A stretch of DNA of 64,000 nt, taken from NCBI GenBank assembly GCA_026214975.1, contig CM047806.1:82383599-82447598 (forward strand). Reading direction: 5' to 3'. Position 1 is the stretch's first letter; every line of letters begins with the position of its first letter. The position numbers and the translations under genes were made by a program. The notes under the pieces are model-generated. The model was given only the letters and a program-made list of their open reading frames with translations. It made no database searches and was not told the DNA's origin. Of the stretch, positions 1-11,400 are shown piece after piece. The stretch is from Gentiana macrophylla. Taxonomy: Eukaryota; Streptophyta; Magnoliopsida; Gentianales; Gentianaceae.

Positions 1-996
1 ATCTCACCTGGAATCATCAGCGCTTAAACTTGAATCGTATGGTATAAACTATAAATTACAGATTTAATCGATTACCTTCCACGGCGAAGAAATGAATTAA
101 AATTGAGACTCAAATTAGGGTTTTTAATCCTTTTAATAAGCTTTCGACAGTCTCACTTCTGATTTAACCCGCCTCCCAATCTATTTTCTATCGATTACTT
201 TCGTTTCCAATTTTATGCGGCCTGTTCTATATTCTTTTCGGGCCTATTAATGCAATCCAGCCCAGATATATCTGTCCTTACCCAACGGGTCATGCCCATG
301 ACGCAAATAATTATAGGATTTGTTTTGTTTTGTTATTTCTTTTCGTAACTTCATGACAATACGGTGGATGGATTCATACGGACGTGTTGGGAAAAAAATA
401 AAAATAAAGAGAATAATTGGGAAATGTTTTTCTTCATCGCCATCTTTACGGCTCTGGGTTTCCCTAGGAAGTCTTGTGGTTACGAGACCGCTGTACGGTC
501 TTTGGAGGTCTTATTTCTCCTCTCACCTTTTCAATCACATGTCTCACGCAGGCGGCGATGAGAGATGGAGGGTTGAATTTCGTCCGGCCGCAGTCGACGG
601 GACGTGAAGGATGTATTCGGGCTGTCAAGAGGTTAATCACACCAGCAAATCAACCTCTTCACAGCAAATCTTGTTTATTTAGACAGCAAATCCGGTTTAC
701 CTCATCATTGTTTCTGTTAGAGATAATAACATGATTAGTATTTAGATTAAGATATAGCAAATCAAGGGAGTGGAGGGATAGGTGCCGATGAAAGGAGTCA
801 ATTGAGAGACATAATTGATTGTGATGACTAGAAAGGAAAGAAATAGTTTGGGGGGACTATCACTTAGTAAGTGATTGGATTGTCCATTTTTTTCTGACAG
901 AAAAAAGATGTAACCACGTATTGCGGGGTTTGAGAGATAAATAATATTATTCAAACTATATTATCTAAATACGCAATCTTGTCATTATCTCTAACA
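1..996. other. Intergenic, possible 5' end of a leftward gene
   Basis: I see no convincing coding region here. A telo-box-like stretch (AAACCCTAATT on the minus strand, about 113-123) is typical of plant promoters or 5' UTRs. At 1-9 the minus strand reads CCAG followed by GTGAGAT, a good splice donor. Together these would fit the first, possibly non-coding, exon of a minus-strand gene lying left of the window. The small open frames at 320-734 have no recognisable domain and are read as chance. Confidence 0.25.
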
Positions 997-1361
997 CTAG
1001 CTATTGGACCATTCTGAGCTCATGTACGAGCTCTGTTTTTCCGTTCGAGGTTTCAAAAAGGGATAAACAGTGATTGTGGTTAAATGTGACAATTGATTGA
1101 ATTTGCCTCTATTATTTTGCAAAGTTTGACCAGTTCCTAGCTAATTGGACCATTATGTGCTCATTTACGAGCTCTATTTTTCGGTTCGAGGTCTCAAAAA
1201 AGCAGAAACACTGATTGTAGTTAAATGTGACAATTGATCAAATTTGGCTCTAATTTTTCGCCAAGTTTGACAGGTTGCTAGCTAATTGGACCATTATGAG
1301 CTCATTTACGAGCTCTATTTTTCGTTCGAGGTCTCAAAAGGGAGAAACAATGATTGTGGTT
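997..1361. repeat. Tandem repeat, about 140-bp unit, 2.6 copies
   Basis: Units begin with CTAG at about 997, 1137 and 1278 and carry the shared core GAGCTCATTTACGAGCTCT (itself containing an inverted pair of GAGCT) followed by a GTTCGAGGTCTCAAAA-like stretch. Copies differ by scattered substitutions, so the array is not recent. No coding potential is evident. Confidence 0.8.
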
Positions 1362-1417
1362 ATATTTCCATCTGGAATTTCAGTTTGAATAAATGATTTC
1401 TCATTTCTTGTAAAATA

Positions 1418-1704
1418 CTCCCCCGTTTTTTTTTATCTGTCACATTTCAGAATTTTCTATTTTTTATTTAACTGTCATTTTACTTTCCCAATGCATCATT
1501 TATTATTTTTCCCACCTTTACCAACAAAGTATTTACATCTCCAATAAAAAAATACATTTCTAAAACTAAAAACTCATTTACCAACAAAGTATTTACATCT
1601 CCAATAAAAAAATACATTTTCAATACTATATTTTATACATATTAATTACTTTCTTAATATATGCGATTATTATCTCTGCGACATATAAATAAAAACGGAG
1701 GGAG
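1418..1704. mobile_element. Stowaway-like MITE
   Basis: The left end reads CTCCCCCGTTTTT and the right end is its near inverse, AAAAACGGAGGGAG, both flanked by TA. CTCCCTCCGT termini with a TA target are typical of Stowaway (Tc1/mariner-type) MITEs in plants. The inside is AT-rich and non-coding and holds a direct repeat of about 45 bp (about 1514-1560 and 1575-1620) centred on ACCAACAAAGTATTTACATC. Confidence 0.7.
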
Positions 1705-1800
1705 TAATTATTATAATGAATGATGTTTAAGGGTTTACTGAATGATAAATATAGTCATCCAATCGTTGTGGCAGTTTAAAAAAATTTGAATAGATTTGAC

Positions 1801-1891
1801 AAAATGGTATGCCTACAAGTGATATTGCCATTCTTGTTCTCATTTGTTCTTCAAATTGGGTTGAAAATGGTATGCCTACAAGTGATATTGC
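1801..1891. repeat. Short direct repeat, 63-bp spacing
   Basis: A 28-bp word beginning AAAATGGTATGCCTACAAGT occurs at 1801 and again at 1864. It abuts the left target duplication of the LTR that starts at 1900. Confidence 0.7.
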
Positions 1892-1899
1892 ATCATTAT

Positions 1900-4204
1900 T
1901 GTAATACCCTACTCCCGAGTCCCTGCGCCCGTTCAGGCCATTCTAGAGGCCATGTTCTCTCGTGACTTCAATAACTAGACTAAAAATCCCAAGATAATCT
2001 ACTAAATCCACGATTTAACATAATAAATCCACAAGTTAATTTTACATCAATCCAATAATTATTTCCATTACAAAATATTACAAACCATAAAATTACAAAA
2101 AAAAACTCCTTAAAATAAACCGAGATACCAGCCAAAAACATTAATTTCAATTTCCTCGGATCTCGATCAATAACATCTCTTATAATATTCATTCCCCTCG
2201 ATCATTAACTTGTAACATGTATTTATAATTATGGAAGAAAAAAAACAAAACAAAACAGAGAAACATGGAAAACGAGGCGTCAGCAAAGGGCTGGTATGAG
2301 CCACGTGTGCAAGTGTTATACTATATATATATATATATAAATATAAAAACAACTTTTATAAAAATTTGCAGCGGAAACCTTTATTAATCTTGCAAAACGA
2401 GTTAGTAAGACAGAGATAATAAGTCAATTTTAAAAGTTTATAGTGCACGAGCATTAAAGAGAAACATGTCGAGTTTATTTTACAAGCAGAACTTTGGCCG
2501 AGCCGATGAGTCAAAAGCGCGCCCTAACACCATTTTTACCTGTGGATTTCAACGTGACTCCACGAGAACTAGCCATGCCTCGACAACTCCGGCCGATTGT
2601 CGGAAAAGGAATCAACCTTCGCCGTGCAAACCTCCTACACAGTTCACCTAACCCTATCCATGCCCTAGACCCACGCACCAACCGCCGCTTGCTTTCCCCG
2701 GTGTAGCATGAATCTTCGGGGAAAGGTACCGCCCCCACTCTTACGAGCGAGCACTCTATTCATGTCGGAAAGACTTTGAGTCAAGAGGCCCGAGATCGGT
2801 GACTAGCCGTTCTCAGAAAGCGAGAACTCTAATCCCCTAGCCACCAGAGCTTTGACACTTTCGCACACACGCGGCAGCAAGTATATTCCGTCAATTTAAA
2901 GTATCGTTTTATTTATTTATAAAAATGCGCAGACTATTTCAAATCAAGTCGTTTGATTTTAAAGAAATCACTGAAAATGACTTAGAGTTTAAATCAACAG
3001 TTTGTATAAATAAAATGCTTGAAAATACTTTAAAAAAAAAATCACACTTTTTGGGCTTTTATAACAAAATAAAAGACTCACCTGATACTACTTATGGGTC
3101 CTTGAAAGTGGATTTTTAACTCATGCGGCCTCGAATATCATAGCTCCAAAATCAATATTTTCTTTCGTTCATCTCCATAAATATATATATATTTTTGTTT
3201 TGTTCTACTTTGCTCATGAAATAATCAACTTAAAACGCCACTTACGAAACATCCACAAATGACTTCTTCAGTTGTCCCTTACTGGCTTACATATTAGTTT
3301 CCGTTTCAGCCAATTTCACCCCAACTCCATAATTCTCCTGCATAATAAATCACTTATCCAAATTTTCCATTCAGCCCCATGGCGGTGCTACCGGGTAGTT
3401 ACGATAAACAGCAACTTAGTAACATAGCGCTCCAAGATTTCGTTTGCAGTGGTGGTTATAACAGATGGGTTTCTGGAAAAAAAAAATACGTGATATGGGG
3501 AAATTGACGGTATGACGAACTGATTTTTTTTTCTCTTCTTCAGTAAAGAATGGTGATAGAAGCAGGTTTCGGGTTTCAACTCATGACAACGAGACATGAT
3601 GGAAATTTTTGGTCACAAGGCTAATGATCCAGAATCCGGCTTGATGATTGATTACTATTTTCCGGAGGATCTCATTGATGACAACAAAGTTGCTAGTAGG
3701 CCAAGGAAGCTGATGTTCTCATGAAGCTGGTGTAATTGGCCGGGAAGAAAAATAAATAGATGTGAATACTATTCATTTAGACTATGCAATTTTTTTTTCA
3801 AAGAGTAATGATATAACATGCGGTAGGAGAATTAAGGTGATTTATATAGTGTACTTCCTAATGCTCAGAACTTAATTAATGAAGCTGGGTAAACTGAACA
3901 AACGAATTAATGGACAAGTAATTAGACTTTTCCGTTTGCAACTCCTATCATTCACTCATCCTAATCAATGTATATTATTATATCATAGTAATAATTACTA
4001 TCTTAGAGGCTTAGACTTAAGGAAATTTGAAGAAAACAACCTCCTAAAATTTGCACACACGACACTATAATATTTTAGAATGATACAAATGTAAGATATA
4101 TGTATGTATATATTATTAAGAAAAACTATTATTATTATTATTATTATTATTATTTTTGACAAATATACCCTTTTTCTTTATTCCATAAAATTCGGGGCGT
4201 TACA
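1900..4204. mobile_element. Solo LTR of a long-LTR Ty3/gypsy-type element
   Basis: The unit begins TGTAATACCC and ends GGGGCGTTACA, the TG...CA form of retrotransposon LTRs, and is flanked by a perfect 5-bp target duplication ATTAT (1895-1899 and 4205-4209). At 2.3 kb, without any gag or pol open frame and without a second internal copy of either terminus, it is best read as a solo LTR. The termini and length resemble the 2.2-kb LTRs of the chromovirus-like element at 44953-54061, so it may be from the same broad group, though the bodies are not obviously alike. It contains an AT microsatellite at about 2320-2340 and an (ATT)n run at about 4128-4155. Confidence 0.75.
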
Positions 4205-4209
4205 ATTAT

Positions 4210-5443
4210 CTTCATTGGTATTCATGGTTTCAACTGTAAAAGATGGTGAAGATGGGTTCATCTTGGGGTTTATGGCATTTTTTTGTGGTGAATGGTTGAA
4301 ACAGATGAAGATGATGGAGGGTTTTGTTTTTAGGATTGAAGATGATATGGTGAGGTTGAGATATGAAAGCAGTAGTATTGAATTAATGTTGTTAGATTAT
4401 TAAAATCAAGTGTTGTGGATTAGTTGTAATGGTGGATTACAAAAGGTTAATTTGTGAAATTATTATTTTTTAAGGACTAAATTGCAATTTATGTTTTTGT
4501 GATGTATAGAGTAATTTTAAAATTTGTTTGGTGGTGTGGGGGTAAAGAAATAATAAAAATATTCAAGTGGTGCCAATAGTAACTTATTACTCTTATAGGG
4601 TGTCAGGAGTATTCATGGTACCAGAAGCAAAATGATGGTGTCTTAATTAATTGATAACCTAGAAACCAAAATCGAATCTTTAGAGATTTCTTGAATGAAA
4701 ATTAGGCTAAACTTAAAGTGAACCATAATTATGGTAATTCAATGCATCTAACTTATTCTTCATTATAGGAAACTAAATGTGGGAAAAAACTAGGTACAAT
4801 CACGCTAATAGCTCGAAAGAATGTTTACGTGGGATAAAAACCTCCAAAAATTTGATTTGTCTAGCTAATAAAAATAAAAAATTGTTTGGTGTTTGACTAC
4901 AAGCCACTTTGAGATCGACATCCAAAGTACTACTCGATAAACCATGCGCTTGCGGTAGGATTTATTGAAAATCAAACATAAAGTTTTCTGACGCCGTTAC
5001 TGGAGACTTCGTTTTGATTAATTAGACTAAACTTTTTTTCCATTTTTTTTTATTTTAGTGGGGAATTGTGCTTTCCTTCTTTAGTTTTCTTTTCTTCTTG
5101 CTAGGGGTGAAAATGGTCCAGTTCGGTCAGTTTTTTTATAAAAAATCAAATCATTTTACACGTTTATTAATTTTTAAAACCAAACTAGAACGGTTTTAAG
5201 ACGTACACCATTTGTTCAATCCGGACCTACTTTGACAAAAGCTGGCAGAAATAAATGAAGGGTAGTATTGGAATCCTGCTCTGGCGGGAGCATATCTGCT
5301 CTGGAAATAGCAGCTCCCTCATTTTCCAAAAGAAAAAGCTTTTCCGAGCCGCCATAGTGCCGCAGTCCCCTCCATCTCTACAACTCTATTTCTCAGAATA
5401 CAACCCTCTCCCCCGTTTATCTCAAACTTGGTTGCAGCCTCAA
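4210..5443. other. Upstream region of the AK-HSDH gene
   Basis: This is AT-rich intergenic DNA. At about 5104 the sequence TAGGGGTGAAAATGG followed by a GTTCGGTC word resembles hAT-type MITE ends common in plants, but I found no partner end. The stretch just before 5444 is C/T-rich, as in many plant 5' UTRs. No clear TATA box could be assigned. Confidence 0.4.
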
Positions 5444-8400
5444 ATGGCGCTGCAATCTCCGATCTCTACTTACCGGAGCAGTATCTCTTCTTTATCAGTC
5501 CCTAGTTGTAGCAGCACACCAGTACCATTGAAGAATCATGCTTTAGACAAATCCGTATCCAAGATCTACGTACCTTCTCTACTCCGTCGCCCTCTCATTG
5601 CCTTCTCCAGGTATATTTTCTTATCCCTCTTTCACGTGTTTCCATCCTTTAACGCTTATTTCATTTCTGTTATGCTAAGTCGCACGGCTTGTGCTGAAGC
5701 GGGAATGAGTGCGAGGATTCCTGAATTCAGGAGCTGTAGGGAGCACCTCAAGGATTATGTGGTGCTATATTCTTTAATTACGTGCGTAATGCCTCAGTAG
5801 GCTGAAGTCAGCATTCAGAATTTGTAATGTTGTAGCCAATTTAATTGCATTATGCAAAGGCTGTAATAGTAGAGTAGCCGGAAACAAACGTTTGAAGTGT
5901 TTTTTTTGCAGTGTATGCCAATCTTTATGCGTTCGTATGTTGTTTATTTTTCAGGACGCATCTTGTGTTGCAGCGGCAAAGCAGAAATTCATCAGCGTTT
6001 ACAGTGCATGCGTCAGTCACGGGTGAACCCCTCCCTTGTGCATTTGTTTGAGTTTAAAACAAAGATATCTTTTTTTTGGATTATAGATTTAGACCTAATA
6101 ATTCTTGGAGTATACATTCTTATTAATTGTTCAATATGTCCTTCTACAAGAGGCATTGCTAGATAAAGCTGTTGAAGAAGTTCATCTCCCCGAGGGCGAC
6201 AGCTGGTCTATTCATAAATTTGGTGGTACATGTGTTGGAAGTTCTGAAAGGATACGAAATGTTGCGGAGGTAATAGTTGAAGATGAGTCAGAAAGAAAAT
6301 TGGTTGTGGTGTCTGCAATGTCCAAGGTCACAGACATGATGTTTGATCTTATTAACAAGGCGCAATCCAGAGATGATGCTTACGGGTCTGCATTGGATGC
6401 TGTTCTCGAAAAGCACAAGCTGACGGCTCTTGATTTGCTTGACGGGGATGATCTAGCGACTTTCTTAGCTCGCTTGCAGGATGACATTAATAATCTCAGA
6501 ACTATGCTTCGTGCAATATATATTGGTACACTTTCATCTTTGCATTGCTATGAGTTTTATTATATTTTATATTTTCTCTTGCTCATCATATGTACTCACT
6601 ATTGCTATTGGTAACGTTTTCTCTTATATTTTTGTAATTAGAAATGATGTTTTTTGTACTAGGTTTATGTATTAAGCAATGCTAATCTTTATAGTTAATT
6701 GTGAACATCATAGAGTGGTGCATCGACAGACGAACATTGTAAAGTGTTAAGCCCTTTACATAATAGTGATTTATAGCCAAATGAATATTGCAGAGAGTTG
6801 ATCTGTATAGTCAATAGTAGTTCTGTATAGCCAAATGCATATCGTAGAGTGGGCGCACTTCACGAAAGACTGAAGCTTGAATAGGTTTCCTGTGAAAATT
6901 TTCTGGGGATTATAAGAAATGTCAAAGCTTGGTATGAGTTCTCTAGTTTATTTTATTTGCTATGTAAAGCATTTCTTACAGCTCCCCTTCATTAGGGAGA
7001 GGAGGCCCATCCTGCCGCAAATTCAAAAGATGCAAGTTTCATGCTTTGACACATATGAGTCTCATTTTCCTTTCTTTTCATTTGCATATGAGATATACCA
7101 TCTAAAGACAAAAAGGAGAAGTTAAATTATTTTTGCTTTTACAGATTTTCTATGTAACTTGTTTTGGATGTGGGATGCGCTATCAGTGATTGTAGAAGGT
7201 CTGCAATGACAAGATGTTACCAATAGAAATATAACATGTATGAATCAGAATCAATAGAACAGTATAGATCCTATTGAACGCTAGGCTTGCTCCTATGTTA
7301 GATTTAGGAATGTCAGGTTATGGTTTGTGGAAACTAATATGAGGCTTGCCCTACATATGTGGAAGAATTATTTGCTTAATTCCAGATTCTTGCGTGTAAC
7401 CAGTGTCCTTTTTTCAAATTTTTATATGAAACATGTACCTCCATGTGAAATTGCATCAAATTCAAACTATCACCTTGACTTTTGGGAATCAGTGTACTTT
7501 TGGAATCTTTGACCACTAACTAGTGTACGAATGTATTGCAGCTGGTCATGCAACAGAATCTTTTTCAGATTTTGTTGTCGGGCATGGGGAGTTATGGTCT
7601 GCTCAGTTGTTGTCTCTTGTTGTCAAAAAGGTAGTTTTGTGTACTTAGTGGTTTATTTGTATTATACTTGCTCTCATCCATTGTTATTCTGGTGATTTTT
7701 TCCTGTGCGGCAGCATGGCGAGGACTGTAATTGGATGGACACAAGGCAGGTTCTTGTTGTTAATCCTACGAGTTCCAATCAGGTTGATCCAGATTATTTA
7801 GAGTCTGGTAAAAGACTTGGAAAATGGTACTCTGAAAATCCATCCAAGACAATCATTGCTACTGGTTTTATAGCCAGTACTCCCCAGAATATTCCTACAA
7901 CTTTGAAGAGAGATGGAAGTGACTTCTCTGCTGCTATAATGGGTGCCTTGTTCAGAGCACGAAAAGTCACAATTTGGACAGATGTTGATGGTGTTTATAG
8001 TGCAGATCCTAGGAAAGGTTAGGTGTAGCCATTTACTTTCCAGAGGTGTTCACAGATTTTGCTCTTCTTCACTTTTCAGGCACATGTGCTCGTGCTTTGA
8101 GAGATTTCTTTCTTTCTTCACTTCGTTACTTATTAGCTTCTTTGTTTTTAATTATTATTAAAAAAAATTTTCCAGTTAGCGAGGCCGTGATTCTCAAGAC
8201 ACTGTCTTATCAAGAAGCCTGGGAAATGGTGTGCTCCCAAATTCCTCAAACTATCAGATACTAATGTGATCGTCTTTCAACACCAATCTAATGAATGCTT
8301 TTTCATTATTTGCAGTCTTATTTTGGAGCGAATGTTCTGCATCCTCGAACAATTATTCCAGTGATGCGTTATGACATCCCTATAATTATAAGAAATATCT

Positions 8401-11400
8401 TCAACCTTTCTGCACCTGGAACAATGATATGTCGCACCACTGTCGGTGAAAATGGAAGTGACCAGAAACTGGAGTCTCCGGTCAAAGGATTTGCTACGAT
8501 TGACAATCTAGCTCTTGTAAATGTTGAGGGGTGAGCTTCCAAGTCTAGCGGTTCTGTGCAGTTCTTAGACTTTAAATTTCCATTGATTTCGTATATGTTC
8601 TCTCAGAACTGGAATGGCTGGTGTTCCTGGCACAGCTAGTACAATTTTTGGCGCTGTTAAAGCTGTTGGAGCTAATGTAATCATGATATCTCAGGTACGT
8701 CTCGCATTTATTCTAGGGGGTCACTCTCAATCTTGCTGTTGATGGAATTTCATTCTGATTAGCAGTTATGTTCATTACTGTTTATTATGTTGTCAAATTT
8801 TGCCATTGATATCTCTTTAATGCAGGCTAGCAGTGAGCATTCTGTATGCTTTGCTGTGCCAGAGAAGGAAGTCAAGGCTGTTGCTGCGGCTTTAGAATCT
8901 AGGTTCAGCGAAGCACTAAATGCTGGCCGGCTTTCTCAGGTTCCCACTTTTTCTTGGCATTTTTCTTTTGACTAGTTCTGCATTTTAATTTTTTCTGTGG
9001 CACGTGCTGGCTGTACAAATGCGGCAATGATTTAATAAGTAAACCTCGAACTTGGTGAGCTGGAACTTGGAACTGTGATATATCTGTTCATTGGTAGAGC
9101 CAGGATGATGGATAGATAATGCTTGTACATGTCTATCATTCCTCCCTGCATTTGGTTTCAACCCCCCCCCCCCCCCCCCCTTTTTTTTTTTTTTACAGTT
9201 TCAAATCATAAATCACAACAACGATTTAGACTTTGAGTTTTCTATTGAATGGAAAAACTAGGATGACGGAACAGAACAGTTGTTTATTTCTCCCACCATT
9301 AGTTTTGATAACCCTTCTCTCAAGAATTTATTTTTACATACCATGTGCATTACTGCTCTTCCTCTTTAGATTTCAGACTAGTTTTCAGGCAATGTCTTTA
9401 TTGTTCAAATGTGTTTATATGTTTGAGAAGAAGACTAGAAGAGGGCCTTGATAACTCTTGAGGGAGACTTGTGCTGAACATCTGGTTAGCTCTTTAGACA
9501 AGGATAGTGCAATATTAACCTAAAGAAAAGAACTCATTTTGATGCATATTGGTGTGTGTGTCAGAATCGGTAGCATGACTCTGAATGGGGAGAGTAGGAT
9601 GTAACTAGGGCTGTCCCATCTGTCAATCAAAGCCGCCTTACCCTCGAATTAATGGTTGAAGTGACAGCCTTCTGAAACTGTAATCATCTCTTACTGGCCA
9701 GTGGCCACCTAACCAAGCTTGCTGCACACGCTTCCTAGAACCTCTATAAATACCTTTTGCATCCAACGGGACCAAGGTTGGAATATTACAATTTAGGCAA
9801 GCATAATCCCAAAAGCCTTTTGTACGGTGTAGCATCGGAATTGACATCCTTTACACTGTAGGACTGGAAGTCTCTACCTCTTATCGTTAAGTAATTGTGT
9901 TTTTGATCTGATTTCAACATCCTGTTTTGTCATTTCAAGATTCAACAAATGAGAAATTCAATTAGGATAAGAGAACTATGTGTCAGATTAGATTTAGTTT
10001 TGATATAGAGGATGGTATTTCTAGAGTGCATGTACAGCTACTTGAGAAGTTACTAAGGAGGACCTATCATGCATGGATTCATCAGTTAACCTTGAATGAT
10101 GGCCAATGCTCCCAAACCTAAAACTGTTGGTGTGACTTGAGTCACTTGACGTGTCTGTAAAGTATTTTCTGGATCGCAAGAAGACATGTTTGAGTATTGG
10201 TTCATGTAGAAAATATAGCCCAACAACATATAAGAGGAGGGGCCTCATCCTCAAAACCTAGGCTATAAGGTGAGGGAAATCCATCTCTTAATATGGTGGG
10301 TGAAACAATATCATGTGTCCAATGTGGGACAACTTCAACAGCCCCCTCAAGTGTGGGCCTATAACAAAGAGCCCAACACTGTTAATTATCTACCTCCCCA
10401 TCGGCTTAAGCTTTTGGGAGAGATGGTACAACAGCCGACCATAGAGAATGACTTATAAATTTATCATAGCAAACGAGAGATTTCGATGGAGCATATTTTG
10501 GTTATGTATTTTGATCATTCATCCGGAATTGCGACAAGAAAAATTCTGGTAGAAAGAAAAATTAGTATGTTTCTCGTGTGCACCGTCATAGCAGTTTGTT
10601 TACTGTACGATGCAACATATTGCACCTAGTACATCTCGAAACAGATTGCATGTCTGGGCCATAGACACATAAAGTGACATCTATTGTGTTCCTACATAAA
10701 TTAGTATGTTTCTCAAGTGTATACACATATTTCTTGTGTGCACCGTCATAGCAGTTTGTTTACTGTACGATGCAACATATTGCACCTAGTACATCTCGAA
10801 ACAGATTGCATGTCTGGGCCATAGACACATAAAGTAACATCTATTGTGTTCCTTCATCTGTTGGCAAAGTAACTTGGTTTTTTACAGGTAGCTATTATCC
10901 CAAATTGTAGCATCTTGGCTGCAGTCGGGCAGAAAATGGCAAGCACTCCTGGAGTTAGTGCTACACTTTTCAATGCTCTGGCAAAGGTAAATTTGTTCAA
11001 TGCAATGCGTAAAATGGCTTTGTGGAATATTCACGCTCCATATACTTAAATGTCTGCCTCAAATCAAATGCTTTTCAGAGTTATAAATGTACAGATGATT
11101 TCCTTAGCCAGGTTCAAAATCCATAATATGGATTTTAAGAGATTTTGCCACAAAGGACTACATGGCTTTCCTATGTTTTTATAGACCCGATTAAGATGCC
11201 CAAGCCGTTGTTCGTTTGAACCATACGGCAGGTCCTCCGTGAAGAAGACTTCAACTACCAGCTTCACGCTTTCCGGTCTTGAAGGTTCAAGTCCAATTCC
11301 CCCTCATCCATTTTAGAGTGGATCTTCTCAGTGATCCCCCTTTTTTCCTCTTCACAGAGGGTTAAATGGCTATCAGCAGACGCCATTCCTTTGACTGCAT

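Noticed and set aside
320..734. Overlapping plus-strand open frames
   Set aside because: Three frames overlap, composition is that of intergenic DNA, and none shows a known domain or splice structure.
5255..5443. Upstream in-frame Met as AK-HSDH start
   Set aside because: The added 63 residues look like translated UTR; the Met at 5444 begins a normal transit peptide. It cannot be fully excluded.
9638..9847. Minus-strand 69-residue frame in intron 9
   Set aside because: No recognisable domain, lies wholly in an intron, and no neighbouring exon fits.
11265..11295. tRNA-like GGTTCAAGTCC in intron 10
   Set aside because: No cloverleaf could be built around it and no A box lies at proper spacing.
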